A DNA stretch of 64,000 nucleotides from Altericroceibacterium endophyticum. GTDB taxonomy: Bacteria > Pseudomonadota > Alphaproteobacteria > Sphingomonadales > Sphingomonadaceae. The notes below the pieces were generated by a model. That model did no database searches. It was not told where the DNA came from and saw only the letters and a list, made by a program, of their open reading frames with translations. Below are positions 48,401 through 55,645 of this stretch, piece by piece. The stretch lies in assembly GCF_009827595.1 (NCBI RefSeq), contig NZ_WTYT01000004.1:381317-445316 (forward strand), given 5' to 3'. The translations under genes were made by a program, and so were the position numbers. Position 1 is the stretch's first letter. Each line of letters opens with the position of its first letter.

Positions 48401-51400
48401 CCATTGCCGCCGCCGCCGCCAATCGACTGCGCAAGGATGCCGTAAGACTGATCACCCTGCGTTGCGATGTCACCGATGGAGGTTACATCCACGATCCCGG
48501 CATAGCCGCCCGTCCCGCCAGATCCGCCAAAAGCGAGCGAGGCGGAGGCGTATTTGGAACCGCTGGCCGCAGCGGCAAAGCCGCCATTGCCGCCGCCGCC
48601 GCCAACGCTTTGCGCGAAAATACCATTGGCCATGTCACCTTCGGTAACGATCAGGCCATTGCTTTTTACCAGTACATCATCGGAATGGCCGCCCGTGCCC
48701 CCGGCACCGCCGAAGGCCAGCGACGCCGCGCCGTATTTGCTGCCGGAAACAGTGGCCGCGAAGCCGCCATTGCCGCCGCCGCCGCCGATGCTTTGGGCCA
48801 GCAGAGCATTGGACTGATCGCCCGCCGTACCGACATTGCCGGTCGAGAGAATCGTGGCTTTGTCAGCATTGCCGCCTTCTCCGCCTTCTCCGCCGAAAGA
48901 GAGACCCACCGAACCATATTGGCTGCCGCCGGCGCTGGCAGTCCAGCCGCCATTGCCGCCGCCGCCGCCAATGCTCTGCGATTGCAGCGCACTGCTGAAA
49001 TCACCGGTGGTCACGATGTGATGGGTCTGCCCCTCTGCCAGCGTACCGCCAGTGCTTTCCAGATAGGATGCGCCGGAATTGCCGCCTGAACCACCGGCCC
49101 CGCCGAAGGAGATATTGGCATTGCCATATTGCGCAGCTGACGCGCTGATGGCGAAGCCACCATTGCCGCCGCCGCCGCCGACGCTCTGGACAAAGAGAGC
49201 CTGCGAATGATCACCCGATGTCGAGGCATTACCCGTGGAAATCAGACTGGCATTGTCAGAAGATCCGCCGCTTCCGCCCGTGCCGCCGAAAGAAAGTGAC
49301 ATGGCGCCATATTGGCCGCCCGATGCAGCAATAGCGAAGCCGCCATTGCCGCCACCACCGCCGATCGACTGAGCCGTCGCGCCGGTGGAGAAATCGCCTT
49401 CTGTGTAAAGATCGCCCGTGCTGTTCACTGTGACAGTGTCGGAGGCACCGCCACTGCCGCCGCTACCGCCCATGGCAAGCGAAACAGCACCTGAAGCGCC
49501 GCCCGCCGCACTAATCGCGAAGCCACCATTTCCGCCGCCGCCGCCAACGCTTTGCGCAAAGATGGCGCTCGAATTGTTGCCCAGCGTGTAAAGATTGCCC
49601 GTGCTGCCGAGTGTGACCGCACCGGCTTCACCGCCCGAGCCGCCATCGCCGCCCATGGACAGGCTGGCCGCACCGGTGCCGCCCCCGGACGCAGAAATCG
49701 TGCCGCCACCATTGCCGCCGCCGCCGCCGACGCTTTGCGCCAGCAGGCCATGCGAACTGTCACCCTTGGTCAGAACATTCCCGTCGCTGGTCAGCTTAAC
49801 CGTGCCGGAGGTGGCACCCGTGCCGCCGGTGCCGCCAAAGCCGAGACTGGCCGCCCCCGTACCACCGCCGGTGGCGCTGACCGAAACACCGCCATTGCCG
49901 CCGCTGCCGCCAATCGACTGGGCCAGAATGCCGGTCGCAGCAGTTCCACGCGTGACGATGTTGCCTTCGGAATCCACGGTGACGTTGCGGCCAACACCGC
50001 CCTGACCGCCGCCGCCGCCCATGGAAAGACCAATTGCGCCGGTGCCGCCAAGGCCCGCGCTGACGGACAGGCCGCCATTGCCTCCGCCGCCGCCGATCGA
50101 CTGGGCGACGATGCCGCTCGCCATATCGCCAGACAGGATGTTGCCATCATCATCTTCGGAGCCGGTTGAAATATCGCCATCGCTGGAAACGCTGACATTC
50201 GCGCCAGAACCACCATTAGCCCCGGCACCACCAAAGGCAGCCGTAAGCGCACCCGTACCGCCGACACCGCCGGCAACGGAAACGCCACCATTACCGCCGC
50301 CGCCGCCAACACTCTGCGCGAAAATACCGTTGGAATAATTGTCCAGCGTGATCAAAGTGCCGGTGGAATCAACATCCACTCGCGCCGCATCACCGCCATT
50401 AGCGCCATTACCGCCGAAGCTTAGATTGCCGGACATGGTGCCGCCACCACCGAGTGACACGGACGTACCGCCGTTGCCGCCGCCGCCGCCAACGCTTTCA
50501 GCGAAGATCGCATCGGAGAAAACGCCTTCGGTTTTGATATCGCCTACTGACGTGACATCGACTGCCTTGGCATCATTACCGCTGCCACCTTTGCCGCCGA
50601 AGGATCCCCCCAGCGCGACAGCGCCAGCACCGCTGATCGTAGCTGCAATGCCGCCATTACCGCCACCGCCGCCAACACTTTGCGCGAATATACCCTGAGA
50701 AAATCCGCCCTTTGTATGAATGTCGGTCGTGCTGCCGACAGTCACCAGCCCGCCTTCACCACCGTCACCGCCAGTGCCACCCAGAGCAATCGCTGCCGCT
50801 GCACCGTCAGAGAAAGAAGCTGAACCGGAGAGGCCGCCATTACCGCCGCCACCGCCGACCGCACTGGCGAAGATAGCTGCGGACTGGAAGCCGTCAGTCT
50901 CAACCTGGCCGCTCAGACCAATGACAACACTGCCGGCATCGCCGCCCTTGCCGCCACTGCCACCTAAGGAAAGTGACGCCGAACCGCCAATACCCGCCGA
51001 GCCGGACAACGCGAACCCGCCATTACCGCCGCCGCCCCCAACGCTTTGCGCCAGCACACCAATTGCGCGGTCACCCAACGTTTCAATTCCGATATCGGTC
51101 AGGCCACTGGTCGCGTCGTCACAAGCGCTGTTGGCGTTAATGCAAACATTGCCGCCTTCCCCGCCGTTACCGCCGCTGCCACCGAAGGAGGCCGCAACAA
51201 ATGCACCGGCAGAAACAGCGCCGCCACCATTACCGCCGCCGCCGCCAACGCTTTGTGCGAAGATCGCTGTTGCATCATCGCCATCAGTACGGGTTGCCCC
51301 CGAAAGGCTCATTTTCACGGTGCCGCCGTCGCCGCCGTCCGCGCCGGAACCACCAATGGACAGCTGGCCGCCAGTCGTGCCGCCATTGCCACCGCCACCG

Positions 51401-53721
51401 CCAACGCTCTGCGCGAAGATGCCGTAAGCGCCGTCACCCTGCGTATCGACAAGGCCGCTATTATTGACAGTGACTTTACCGCCTTGGCCGCCCGAACCAC
51501 CGGAACCACCAATCGCAACCAGGCCACCAGAAGAACCGCCATTACCGCCGCCGCCGCCGACCGACTGAATGAAGATGCCGTGAGAACTCGTGCCTTCAGT
51601 GAAGACGCTACCGGAATTCGTCAGGGAAACATTGCCACCTGCACTCGTGGCTGAGCCTGAACCGCCAATGCCGACCAGACCGCCGCCGCCGCCGCCATCA
51701 CCGCCGCCGCCGCCGACGGATTGCACGAATATGCCGCGCGCGACATCGCCTTTGGTAGCGACATAGCCCGCATTATTTAATGTGACAGAGCCGCCTTTGC
51801 CGCCAGCAGTGCCAGACGCACCCAAGCCAACCAGGCCGCCGCCGCCGCCGCCCGAGCCACCACCGCCGCCGACAGACTGCGCCAGAATACCATCGGCATA
51901 GTGGCCAGTGGTCGTGATCTTACCATTTTTATATTGGCGAACAGTGACATTGCCAGCATCCCCGCCGGTGCCGCCTTCTGCGCCGAGCGCAACCAAGCCG
52001 CCAGAGCCAGAAGCGTTGCCGCCGCCGCCACCGATTGATTGCGCCAGAATGCCCTTGCCGCCAACACCTGTGGTATCAATAGATCCTTCGGTTTCGACGG
52101 TTACATTGCCGCCTTCGCCGCCGCCACCGGATCCGCCGCCCAGCGCAACCAGCCCGCCGGTAACGCCGGCCGAACCGCCGCCGCCGCCCACCGACTGCGC
52201 CAGAATACCATAGGAATAGATGCCACCGGTCTTAATTTGCGCACCGTCGCTGACATCAACAGACACACTGCCGCCATCACTGCCTTCGCTGGCGCTGGAG
52301 CCCATGGCGACACCGCCGATAGCGACACCCCCATTACCGCCGCCACCGCCAACGCTTTGTGCGAACAGCGCATGGGCGAAATTGCCTGTTGTTTCTGTAT
52401 ATGAGCTGCCGCCTGCAGTGATTTTTACATTACCACCATCACCGCCAGCGCCCCCGGAATCGGTGTCTGCAAACAGACCTCCGCTGGAGCCGCCATCACC
52501 ACCGCTGCCACCGACAGATTCGGCCAGCACACCGTGCGCCGCCTTACCGTTGGTAATGACTGTGCCGTTCTGATTGACCTGAGCGTTGCCGCCTTTGCCG
52601 CCGAAGCTTCCGCCACCGCCGCTGGACACGATGCCATAAGAACCACCGCCATCACCGGCTGATCCGCCCAGACTTTGGGCATACAGACCGATGGAATAAT
52701 CACCCTTCGTTCTGACAGTACCAGTATTTGTCAGCGTCGCATCACCGCCAACACCCGGCGCACCGCCGCCTTCACCGCCGCCGGAAAATAGAAAGCCATC
52801 GCCGCCTTCACCCCCTTTGCCAGAGGATGATGTAACCAAAACGCCGTAGGCATCATGGCCTTCGGTTTCCACCCGTGCGCCGGTGGTGAAGTCGACATCG
52901 CCGGCAACACCTGCTTTCCCGCCCTCGCCACCGCTGGCACCAGCATACCCATCGCCGCCATTGCCGCCATCGCCGCCGATACTTTGAACGATAACGCCGG
53001 CCACGTTATTGAACGAGGACGTATAGACTTCACCGGTGCCGATTGAATCGGTAATGTTTGCGCCGGTTGCACCGTTTCCGCCGTCACCAGCCGAAAAGAA
53101 CAGCGCGCCGACACGGCCGTTGCCACCATTTCTGCCGCGACGAACATTGCGGTAAACATCTACGCCTGCCGGCACATCAAAATCGACTTGGGACACCCCG
53201 GTCGCATTTGTTGCAGGAGCAATCGAAGCAGCGAATTGCGGAGTTTCTTCCTCTTCAGTCGCGAGGTTTTTGATGGTTACTCCGGTGACCTTGCCATCGT
53301 CATTTTTTTCAACGGCCGAAACGCGATAGTTCACATCACCATCATCTTTGGTGGTCACCGTAAATTCCTGCCCGACCTTATCGAGAACAAGAACCGCGTA
53401 ATCCTGATCGGTGATCACCACGGTCGGCGGCTCAACCGAAACGACCTTTTCCATATTCCCGGTTGCGGGATTGAAAATCAAATCACCTTCTTTGGGGAGT
53501 GTGATCGGCGTGGGATCAGCTTCATTATTCTGCTCTGCATCTTGCGCATAGGCTGGTGCCATGGTGACGAGATTGGCCCCCATCACCGCCGTCAAAGCCA
53601 TCATCGAACTGCCAGCTCTGAACATCAAAGAGCGTCTCAGCGAGCTGTTCCCGTTGGATTCAGAAATCGCTGCCTGATCGATATTTTGCAAAGTAAATCC
53701 CCAAAAATTCCTTGGAGGCAT
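38533..53721 (-). CDS. Giant glycine-rich repeat autotransporter (type Va), 5062 residues
   Basis: Very large surface or secreted protein. Residues 1-61 form a long signal peptide with an extended N-region (MPPRNFWGFTLQNIDQAAISES...) and a hydrophobic core ending APAYAQD. Residues about 62-190 are a non-repeat N-domain (PITLPKEGDLIFNPATGNMEKVVS...). From about residue 240 to 4470 there are about 70 copies of a repeat of some 60 residues built around [GA]-x-x-A-Q-S-[VI]-GGGGGNGG. A linker follows, then a C-terminal autotransporter beta-barrel of about 290 residues starting near NLWLAMQGGRERLAG (about 39400). The barrel ends in VQAGIRIAL rather than the usual aromatic residue. A TTG 30 bases downstream of the ATG, with GGGGA before it, is an alternative start. 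Repeats of this type should fold as a long beta-helix; adhesion or biofilm roles are inferred. Confidence 0.93.
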   Translation of the reverse strand: MPPRNFWGFTLQNIDQAAISESNGNSSLRRSLMFRAGSSMMALTAVMGANLVTMAPAYAQDAEQNNEADPTPITLPKEGDLIFNPATGNMEKVVSVEPPTVVITDQDYAVLVLDKVGQEFTVTTKDDGDVNYRVSAVEKNDDGKVTGVTIKNLATEEEETPQFAASIAPATNATGVSQVDFDVPAGVDVYRNVRRGRNGGNGRVGALFFSAGDGGNGATGANITDSIGTGEVYTSSFNNVAGVIVQSIGGDGGNGGDGYAGASGGEGGKAGVAGDVDFTTGARVETEGHDAYGVLVTSSSGKGGEGGDGFLFSGGGEGGGAPGVGGDATLTNTGTVRTKGDYSIGLYAQSLGGSAGDGGGSYGIVSSGGGGSFGGKGGNAQVNQNGTVITNGKAAHGVLAESVGGSGGDGGSSGGLFADTDSGGAGGDGGNVKITAGGSSYTETTGNFAHALFAQSVGGGGGNGGVAIGGVAMGSSASEGSDGGSVSVDVSDGAQIKTGGIYSYGILAQSVGGGGGSAGVTGGLVALGGGSGGGGEGGNVTVETEGSIDTTGVGGKGILAQSIGGGGGNASGSGGLVALGAEGGTGGDAGNVTVRQYKNGKITTTGHYADGILAQSVGGGGGSGGGGGGLVGLGASGTAGGKGGSVTLNNAGYVATKGDVARGIFVQSVGGGGGDGGGGGGLVGIGGSGSATSAGGNVSLTNSGSVFTEGTSSHGIFIQSVGGGGGNGGSSGGLVAIGGSGGSGGQGGKVTVNNSGLVDTQGDGAYGIFAQSVGGGGGNGGTTGGQLSIGGSGADGGDGGTVKMSLSGATRTDGDDATAIFAQSVGGGGGNGGGAVSAGAFVAASFGGSGGNGGEGGNVCINANSACDDATSGLTDIGIETLGDRAIGVLAQSVGGGGGNGGFALSGSAGIGGSASLSLGGSGGKGGDAGSVVIGLSGQVETDGFQSAAIFASAVGGGGGNGGLSGSASFSDGAAAAIALGGTGGDGGEGGLVTVGSTTDIHTKGGFSQGIFAQSVGGGGGNGGIAATISGAGAVALGGSFGGKGGSGNDAKAVDVTSVGDIKTEGVFSDAIFAESVGGGGGNGGTSVSLGGGGTMSGNLSFGGNGANGGDAARVDVDSTGTLITLDNYSNGIFAQSVGGGGGNGGVSVAGGVGGTGALTAAFGGAGANGGSGANVSVSSDGDISTGSEDDDGNILSGDMASGIVAQSIGGGGGNGGLSVSAGLGGTGAIGLSMGGGGGQGGVGRNVTVDSEGNIVTRGTAATGILAQSIGGSGGNGGVSVSATGGGTGAASLGFGGTGGTGATSGTVKLTSDGNVLTKGDSSHGLLAQSVGGGGGNGGGTISASGGGTGAASLSMGGDGGSGGEAGAVTLGSTGNLYTLGNNSSAIFAQSVGGGGGNGGFAISAAGGASGAVSLAMGGSGGSGGASDTVTVNSTGDLYTEGDFSTGATAQSIGGGGGNGGFAIAASGGQYGAMSLSFGGTGGSGGSSDNASLISTGNASTSGDHSQALFVQSVGGGGGNGGFAISASAAQYGNANISFGGAGGSGGNSGASYLESTGGTLAEGQTHHIVTTGDFSSALQSQSIGGGGGNGGWTASAGGSQYGSVGLSFGGEGGEGGNADKATILSTGNVGTAGDQSNALLAQSIGGGGGNGGFAATVSGSKYGAASLAFGGAGGTGGHSDDVLVKSNGLIVTEGDMANGIFAQSVGGGGGNGGFAAAASGSKYASASLAFGGSGGTGGYAGIVDVTSIGDIATQGDQSYGILAQSIGGGGGNGGFSVAGTLTTGSNSAGLALAMGGDGGQGGYADDVNLVSTGNIGTSGDNSIGLFAQSVGGGGGNGGFSGSLSASNSRAVGISLGGSGGSGNESGNVDLRSTGIVSTLGNNASGILAQAVGGGGGTGGLSLSAAVTIGKGNIGSSSAGEGGSGALAGTVYAESTGLVVTAGNVSHGIFAQSVGGGGGSGGFAINGSVSVKGGSEGQAIGGFGGTGNHSKSVEVLVKAAGEVPEGYEGYSVVTGGNGSNGIFAQSVGGGGGSGGFTVGAGFSAKDGAASTQVGGAGGAGGDGSTVKVTNTGKIATAGDVSNGILAQSIGGGGGNGGWTIGADFSGEQGLDGDVASAVGGRTTVLDHSGSTGGEGGVAGDGDSVTVNNTGFIYTEGTKANGIFAQSVGGGGGSGGFSVDLDFTLEGTSGASSVGGGGGAGGDASDVTVTAFDGIRTLGDSANGVLAQSIGGGGGDGAFAVGGAIAMGGNAESSIGGGAGSLGGEAGNVKVTTGGTILTEGSNANGVFAQSIGGGGGNGGFAAGGTLSTGSSMSNLGQTTSSITGGLGANGSKAGSVWVEANSDIGTKGFAANAIFAQSIGGGGGNGGFSAGGNISTGTTIMSSTVGAGGGGEGSDAGIVTVLGTGNISTEGNLAKGVFAQSIGGGGGNGGFSAALGISNKGTNATDSVGGSGGVGGDAAAVKVDRDGFIVTTGMDADGILAQSIGGGGGNGGFAVGLGATMTGLVSTSVGAGEGGAAGDGARVDVLGEGDIQTDGNFSAGIYAQSIGGGGGNGGFAAGGSFGGESLSITQSVGGAGGSGGLGGEVNVDRTGTIVTKGLQSTAILAQSIGGGGGNGGFSAGGSVSLDGAAISNIGGGGGGTASNSANVTVKNSGIIEILADGSVGIHAQSVGGGGGNGGFSAGGSFASIGAAGSTVGGSAGAAGNAGAVSITQDGSIYTHGMDAAAIVAQSIGGGGGNGGFSVNASLASSLGSLSQAIGSAGGAGGHAGHVDVTAKTGQIMTGFEVSEDEEADLVRANGEFSHGILAQSVGGGGGNGGFAFSGGVTLGDVGYSAALGGNGGDGNYAGTVTVSTEDMAIATGGDAAHAIIAQSIGGGGGNGGFAGSIATGEGTISSTIGGFAGEGSDADDVLVEMLSGRAITMGDNAAAIVAQSIGGGGGNGGMALSGNVSSTAGVSQALGGQGGAGGKAGKVTVTSDALLIATSGEISDGILAQSIGGGGGNGGVSASAGLSLGGALSSTMGGVGGEGRDADTVTVATSSDILTTGIGSNGLVAQSIGGGGGRGGFAASGMVTLESSVSQSIGGGAGVGGVGGDLLLSNEGQIRTEGDMAFGVLAQTIGGGGGSGGFALGAGVSAEGATANQSIGGAGGTGGSAGTISFINDGSIYTLGTGSTAVLAQSIGGGGGSGGFALNGSAASLTALSEAIGGNGSAAGDGGAITLENGADGQIVTEGDAAYGLVAQSIGGGGGNGGFAMGASISLSGDAASAIGGGAGGAGGKGATVSIENAGLILTKGNSAVGALAQSVGGGGGTGGFSGSLTGSGDSAFALTLGGAGGDGGTGGVVTLTNSGLIEADGTNSVGLFGQSVGGGGGHGGFSLAAGAGLSSLSNALGGAGGNGGAGGSVTLANATDATILTRGDLSYGIFGQSVGGGGGAAGSAVNGTLSVADTVNITLGALGGAGGIGGDVTLSNDGYIVGQGGSSVGMFGQSVGGGGGAGGFAGSLNVSGGGSIAQTLGGDAGIGGEGGTIAITNSKYILMEGANSIAMLAQSVGGGGGKGGFALSGGANAGDGFANTLGGSGGAGGAGGAITMENLFGGNAEVLGDQSYGIFAQSVGGGGGTGGMAVSGALSAGSYASLALGGSGGAGGNGGVITMNNVGDVVTHGVGSVAIFAQSVGGGGGAGGFSGGLSLAADATTTQVLGASGGAGGDGGDISVVSRGRVQTRANQSIALFAQSVGGGGGLGGYSLLGNANVGAGITNNLGSTGGDGGDGGNVTLENRKTLNTQGNLSYGIFAQSIGGGGGVGGVSATGTVSTGNVGLNSILGGQGGAGGDGGDITVTNSGDMIIQGSGSVGVLAQSIGGGGGAAGFAGSLDVSGGTMANVLGGQGGAGGDGGDVTVISTGTILTEADDSIAVLAQSIAGGGGQSVFAIDAQSGAFDTVTLQLGGSGEGVSGSQGEVVVDISGGQLQSQGALSYGILAQAIGAGGGNAAISVPDPLEFGEGGLTLRSGSTGGYIGDGNLVTVTNGNTIYNTGAGAIGLVAQSIGGGGGAEGVTGDVVFASEASFIAAVAGGAGSSAGSGADVTIANDAVIVTEGHAAMGLVAQSIGGGGGVNTLALGEAEGTLNSVSLYSGGSQNVASNGGDITFTDSSGAIGTTGRLATGMLVQSIGGGGGANTLTALNGFEVSGDGISLGAGGTGAGGNGGDIMLRQSASVVTEGAGATGIILQSIGGGGGYTGIENTRGSGVVSDLSLGGSTGNGGAIDFVLDAAVQTTGAAAAGVVIQSIGGGGGYINSVGANIASTLSSGGGTGTGGDVSVTINDEIVTTGAGSTGLIVQSIGGGGGTVVATNRFGSVLNPQITARDLPQSPGSLDPVAVGPMSIMALPNVALTTQSLAPADITPMALPASDGGAVDLVVNSAIVTAGANADGVVAESVGSGAGAKGGTVDLTVNANVLTQGDGSSALVVKSQGDGGGSAITVNIGEVDIVGGKGGNALSLLGGADNTITTAGTLQTLDGDDGMVIFAEGGNNTIVNSGLVIGSIDLGEGDNSFTNVDGGQFLAGPIVNVGTGVFTNSGLINPGEVGLVADLAVMGNFALTETSMYNLDLDFQTNSSDQVLVSGSVVVDGTVSVNLLNTGYAQTGEHELAIITAEGGVTAANEVELITPVSASATYALTYSTNAQSLNYVIDYAPEGLTGLQSNVGGAVNAIQMNPNDTFAPTAAAIFAVDNVDDLGMLYDSLSGEGITAGQTASFSAIATTHDLIETQLQQRVGPYAAEYRSEPSGNLWLAMQGGRERLAGANGSHDMRNYGYAIQGGWDIRPNDRTVIGATFGYNPQDFKVPGVGTEGKVKVYTGGVYAGMHPGAWTISADLLYSRIDMKYNRSMTTSVANYGMAYGNVNLHGYSGRLQIARVFNAGELKVQPFGALDFTQLDMNAFEETAEPGYNAGHGPLDLAISAKGTARTRSWLGMDIGGETQLSEGSSLVASLRGAWIHDFDPERSVTGAFYTAQQQTFDTFGAPGVKDAARFDLRAVLKQKNVDLQFGVGATVSDDYTDAKVQAGIRIAL
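40300..53010 (-). repeat. Tandem repeat array inside the autotransporter passenger
   Basis: About 70 tandem units averaging roughly 184 bases (61 residues), counted by the QS[VI]GGGGG-type core. The cores are nearly identical at DNA level (runs of CCGCCGCC on the plus strand), while the flanks diverge. Outer copies at both ends are degenerate (QSIGGDGG, SSSGKGG, KSQGDGGG); the middle copies are the most uniform (GGGGGNGGFA/S). It is in frame throughout with no stop. Confidence 0.93.
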
Positions 53722-54040
53722 TGGGCGATCCCGAACCCAATTCCACCTCCAGAATACGCACTAGTGCTTAGGAGGTAAGAATTGCGTTAACAAGCGTGTT
53801 TGTTATATTTTACCCTATGTTAACTATCATTATTATTCTTTTGTTTTCATAGTTTTATTGCATACGCATCAAAAATGCGCAGCCTGCAAAAAGGTTAACC
53901 CGCTGGTATATCGGCGGAATATTGGCTGAAGCTTTTTCGCATCTGCAGCTCAAGTTTTCGCCCATCGGGCTATGCGGAAAACCTCTCGTCGAAATAAGTC
54001 AGATGGAACGCCTGAAAATGCTAATTCCACACTCAAATCA
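53722..54040. promoter_or_regulatory. AT-rich upstream region of the autotransporter gene
   Basis: No gene is visible in these 319 bases. The part at about 53775-53900 is strikingly AT-rich compared with the rest of the window and contains TTTA-N7-TTAAC at 53809-53824, close to the CtrA consensus TTAA-N7-TTAA. Other TTAAC sequences occur at 53785 and 53895. GGGA lies 7 bases before the ATG of the autotransporter as a ribosome binding site. No -35/-10 pair could be fixed with confidence. Confidence 0.45.
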
Positions 54041-55645
54041 TTACCGGCGATAGCGCGCTGCAATACTCTTTGTTCGTAACCTACGGTCCGAGGTGCAAGC
54101 GAATTGGAGAGATGCGCCGACACTGTCATCAGTTAGAGGAACAGAGCGTTGCGGGAATGGGCATAGCGGCCGTGACATAGCCTCTGATCCGTCACCATCC
54201 ATTGCATTGACAATCAGACGCTCAGGTGCGCGGCCTTGCTCGACCCAAGCCTCAATCGCCGACTGGGTGTGGAATGTGCTGGGCCCCGGCCCGCCGCTAC
54301 AATGGCCTACACCGGGCGCCAGAAACAAGCGGTAGAAACCTGACGTTTCGGCACCCGATTGCGCCCGAACACGTTGGAAATAATCGATTGAATCCCAGGG
54401 ACTCACAACGGGGTCGGCCAGTCCGTGATATTCGATCAGCTTGCCGCCAAGCGCGTGAAAGGCGGAAAGATCGGCCGACATGGCATTGATCGAGCCAGCA
54501 AGCTTTTCGTCCACGATTTCCATATCGGCATCGAAATCGAAATCCTGCCATTTCCAGTCGAGAGCGAATGCCCAAAAGCGCCAGAAGCTGGCTCTGGCTG
54601 GTTGTGACGGATCGGCGGGGTCTGCCCAATATTGGCTCCATCCGGGCAGCGGATAGTGCGCCGGACCAATGCCTTCACTGCCCGGCAACCATGGTGGATA
54701 GATGAGCTCACCGCTGCGCGGGTTGCGCGTGCCATCATACATGCGGCGTGCGGCGGCGACCTGCGGCGGCGTGAGACATTGCGCCGTGTCCTGCCCAGGG
54801 GAGCAGGCGGCAATTTGCGGATCAAAGCGGCAGGCGAGCGGATCGTCGATATAGGCCGCTCCCCCCAATCCCTTCATCGGGCCATCCTTGCCGCTGCAAA
54901 TTTTAAGGGCCCAGCGATGCAACACGCGCAGCTTGTCCGGTGTCAGGATCGCGCGAGAAGGGGCAGTTGCCTCATGATTTTGGACGAACTGCCATAGGAA
55001 AGCGGCATTAAGATGGGTACGGTTATGGCCCGGTGCACCGGCAACAATCCCGTCAAAGTCGGATGGATAACGTTGCGCCTCCTGCAGCGCCTGATGCCCG
55101 CCGGTCGAACAGCCGTCAAAATAGGAATAGCGCGGCGCCGTTCCATAGAAGCGCTCGGTCAGCGCTTTGGCGGTGATTATCGTCTCGTGCACCGCCCGGT
55201 GCCCCCAGTCCGCTATTGATTGGGAAAGGCCGATCGCAAAGGCCGGGTCATCGCCCTGATGGCCGGTGTCCGTGGCCGTGACAGCATAGCCTTCAGCCAA
55301 TGCCTTCGCCATTTGCGCCCTGGGCAATGAAGAGCTGTAGCCGCCGTTGCCAAACATACGAATGCGGTGGTTCCAGCCCGTTTCAGGCAGCCATAATTCA
55401 AACCCGATCCGCGATCCCTCAACAGCAGAGATCGCCCCTTTCACCAGGCAATATGTACCCGTTTCGATTTGCTGATCCGGCTCGCCCCATCGGCCGGGAA
55501 TGTGGAGCGGGCCGGAAGTCGGCAAGGCCGAGACGACGACTGCACCGCCGCCGCTCCCGGTCAGCAGATTCTCGCAGGCGGCATGGCCGGGAACTGCCAG
55601 GATCAGCGCCAACAGAAAGAGCGAGCAGCGAGCAAAAATCGTCAT
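54041..55645 (-). CDS. Tannase/feruloyl esterase family protein, secreted
   Basis: Probable periplasmic esterase, last gene of the LysR-controlled operon. The 534-residue protein has a signal peptide (MTIFARCSLFLLALILAVPGHAAC). The CS-D-HC triad arrangement is present: nucleophile in FDGCSTGGHQAL, aspartate in YHGLADPVVSPWDS, and His-Cys in APGVGHCSGG. Lid cysteines are also seen (CSGKDG, CRFDPQIAACSPGQDTAQC). It is clearly diverged from the tannase-family protein at 3588, so it probably has another substrate. Its start overlaps the stop of the GH3 gene (ATGA). The C-terminus has an extra basic tail (SDRRLRTKSIAARYRR). Confidence 0.88.
   Translation of the reverse strand: MTIFARCSLFLLALILAVPGHAACENLLTGSGGGAVVVSALPTSGPLHIPGRWGEPDQQIETGTYCLVKGAISAVEGSRIGFELWLPETGWNHRIRMFGNGGYSSSLPRAQMAKALAEGYAVTATDTGHQGDDPAFAIGLSQSIADWGHRAVHETIITAKALTERFYGTAPRYSYFDGCSTGGHQALQEAQRYPSDFDGIVAGAPGHNRTHLNAAFLWQFVQNHEATAPSRAILTPDKLRVLHRWALKICSGKDGPMKGLGGAAYIDDPLACRFDPQIAACSPGQDTAQCLTPPQVAAARRMYDGTRNPRSGELIYPPWLPGSEGIGPAHYPLPGWSQYWADPADPSQPARASFWRFWAFALDWKWQDFDFDADMEIVDEKLAGSINAMSADLSAFHALGGKLIEYHGLADPVVSPWDSIDYFQRVRAQSGAETSGFYRLFLAPGVGHCSGGPGPSTFHTQSAIEAWVEQGRAPERLIVNAMDGDGSEAMSRPLCPFPQRSVPLTDDSVGASLQFACTSDRRLRTKSIAARYRR

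Noticed and set aside
40300-53010. Repeat array considered as a CRISPR or other noncoding repeat
   Set aside because: The unit length is about 184 bases and variable, the frame is maintained throughout, and there are no spacers of uniform length.
40073-53778. Many long plus-strand frames rich in Pro, Ala and Thr opposite the repeat array
   Set aside because: They are the complement of Gly/Ser/Val codons (GGC, GCC, ACC) in the repeats; the minus frame is open for 5062 codons and has a signal peptide and barrel.
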